A DNA stretch of 17,111 bases, from assembly GCA_902798675.1 (NCBI GenBank), contig CADBXQ010000016.1, positions 1 to 17,111 on the forward strand, written 5' to 3'. A program made the translations under genes and the position numbers. How positions within the stretch are numbered: the first letter of the stretch is position 1; the number at the start of each line of letters is the position of its first letter. A model generated the notes under the pieces. The model made no database searches. It was not told where the DNA came from and saw only the letters and a program-made list of their open reading frames with translations. Source of the stretch: Oscillospiraceae bacterium. Lineage in GTDB: Bacteria > Bacillota > Clostridia > Oscillospirales > Ruminococcaceae. Positions 16,277 through 17,111 of this stretch are shown here, piece by piece.

Positions 16277-16312
16277 AAAAAAATCTGCTTCTATCATATG
16301 GCAGATTTTTTC
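16277..16312. terminator. Bidirectional intrinsic terminator between locus C and mfd
   Basis: AAAAAATCTGC (16278-16288) pairs perfectly with GCAGATTTTTT (16301-16311) over 11 pairs around a 12-base loop. There is a T-run on each strand. It serves the convergent ends of locus C (+) and mfd (-). Confidence 0.85.
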
Positions 16313-16332
16313 TTTTACATATTTTAGCATCA

Positions 16333-16356
16333 TGACATAAAAATATGACTATGTCA
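16333..16356 (-). repeat. Inverted repeat covering the mfd stop codon
   Basis: TGACATA (16333-16339) and TATGTCA (16350-16356) are perfect inverted copies with a 10-base loop. The TGA stop of mfd (16356-16354) lies in one arm. No T-run follows, so it is not a standard terminator. Confidence 0.45.
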
Positions 16357-17111
16357 ATAATTTAAAACAAGTTTTATCACGTCTAGAGGTCGCGATTTAA
16401 GAGTTTTAACCGCAAGATATGGCTTTTTGCCAGCGCTAAGCGAAGCTCGATCACCAAGCCCTGAAAGTATCTTAGAAATTCGCTCCATGTTTAATTTAGC
16501 GAGATAGAATCGAACAACCGCGCCGTTTGCTGAAATTTCACTGAACCCAAGTTTTGACGCCCGAAATCGCAAAATGGCAACATCCATCAGCCCAATGACA
16601 GAACCTGACGGCTCACCAAACCGATCAATCAGCTCGTCAACAAGGTCCATTTTTTGGCTTTCATTTTCAATAGAAGCTATTTTTCGATATATTTCAAGCC
16701 TTTGTGACATATTTGGGATATATTTTTCCGGAATATGCGCGCTTATTGGAACATCAATTACGCAGTCAACAAACTCCTCCAAAGCCTCCTTGCCCTGGGC
16801 TTTTTTGACCGCCTCATTTAAAATTTTAATATACATATCATATCCAACGCTTGCCATTTGCCCATGCTGGCGCTCTCCAAGCAAGCTCCCCGCTCCCCTG
16901 ATTTCCAAATCCTTCAAAGCAATCATAAACCCCGATCCAAACCTTGTGAATTCGCGAATGGCCAAAAGCCTTTGGGACGCAATCTCCGACAAAACCTTTC
17001 CCCTTGCAAACGTGAAATATGCAAAAGCTCGACGTTTTGCGCGGCCAATCCTTCCCCTGAGCTGATATAGCTGCGCAAGCCCCATTTGATCGGAATTTTC
17101 GATAATCATTG
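16354..17111 (-). CDS. mfd: Transcription-repair coupling factor, C-terminal part (5' end outside window)
   Basis: Mfd is a RecG-like DNA translocase that removes RNA polymerase stalled at lesions and recruits UvrA. Only the last 251-252 codons are here; the full protein is about 1,150 residues. Visible are helicase motif VI (QLYQLRGRIGRAKRRAFAYF), then RFGSGFMIALKDLEIRGAGSLLG with the hairpin typical of Mfd/RecG. The C-terminal D7 (TRCF) domain follows, including the conserved FVDCVIDVPISAHIPEKYI and a YRKIA stretch. The frame runs past the window edge, so the ATG at 17109 is internal. The gene converges on the repeat loci and ends in TGA. No disruption is seen. Confidence 0.95.
   Translation of the reverse strand, partial: MIIENSDQMGLAQLYQLRGRIGRAKRRAFAYFTFARGKVLSEIASQRLLAIREFTRFGSGFMIALKDLEIRGAGSLLGERQHGQMASVGYDMYIKILNEAVKKAQGKEALEEFVDCVIDVPISAHIPEKYIPNMSQRLEIYRKIASIENESQKMDLVDELIDRFGEPSGSVIGLMDVAILRFRASKLGFSEISANGAVVRFYLAKLNMERISKILSGLGDRASLSAGKKPYLAVKTLKSRPLDVIKLVLNY

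Noticed and set aside
16574..17065. 163-codon plus-strand frame opposite mfd
   Set aside because: It lies wholly antisense to a well-conserved part of mfd and has no ribosome-binding site.

Overview
The window looks like a piece of chromosome from an A+T-rich Firmicute, most likely of clostridial type. This rests on recognisable housekeeping proteins (arginyl-tRNA synthetase, a YaaO-like PLP decarboxylase, DNA polymerase III delta prime, RicT/YaaT, Mfd). It also rests on the order decarboxylase-holB-ricT, which matches the Bacillus subtilis yaaO...holB-yaaT neighbourhood, and on Shine-Dalgarno-led starts and intrinsic terminators. All three stop codons end housekeeping genes here (TGA for argS and mfd, TAA for the decarboxylase and ricT, TAG for holB), so the standard bacterial code applies. 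The exact taxon cannot be read from the sequence.

Layout. Bases 1-4699 (+) form a tight housekeeping operon: argS (5' end outside the window), the decarboxylase (overlapping argS by 4 bases), holB and ricT. Bases 4700-5189 carry no convincing gene but contain structures that make sense on the minus strand, including a strong intrinsic terminator. Bases 5190-5729 (-) encode a small exported protein of unknown function built from two similar halves. It is transcribed away from the next block. Bases 16354-17111 (-) are the 3' end of mfd, separated from the block before it by a bidirectional terminator.

The centre of interest is 6164-16258 (+), about 10 kb holding three consecutive paralogous loci, called A, B and C here. 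Each encodes a Sec signal peptide, a variable linker, a shared N-terminal cap motif, and then a long run of roughly 41-residue two-helix repeats of Armadillo/HEAT-like character, usually with one cysteine at the same repeat position. Locus B would have about 35 repeats if read through. Locus C also carries a polybasic, NLS-like stretch and an embedded array of heptapeptide repeats. B and C share a nearly identical 17-base element upstream, and A has its own good promoter and a terminator behind it.

Each of the three loci is broken once: an in-frame TAG in A, a stop plus frame change in B, and a frame change in C. In all three the repeat ladder resumes after the break. This suggests a decaying or rearranging family of secreted alpha-solenoid proteins, such as surface proteins, adhesins or host-directed effectors, although sequencing error cannot be excluded from one sequence. 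No function can be assigned with confidence. The eukaryote-like repeats, the export signals and the missing tmk are compatible with a host-associated lifestyle, which is an inference only.
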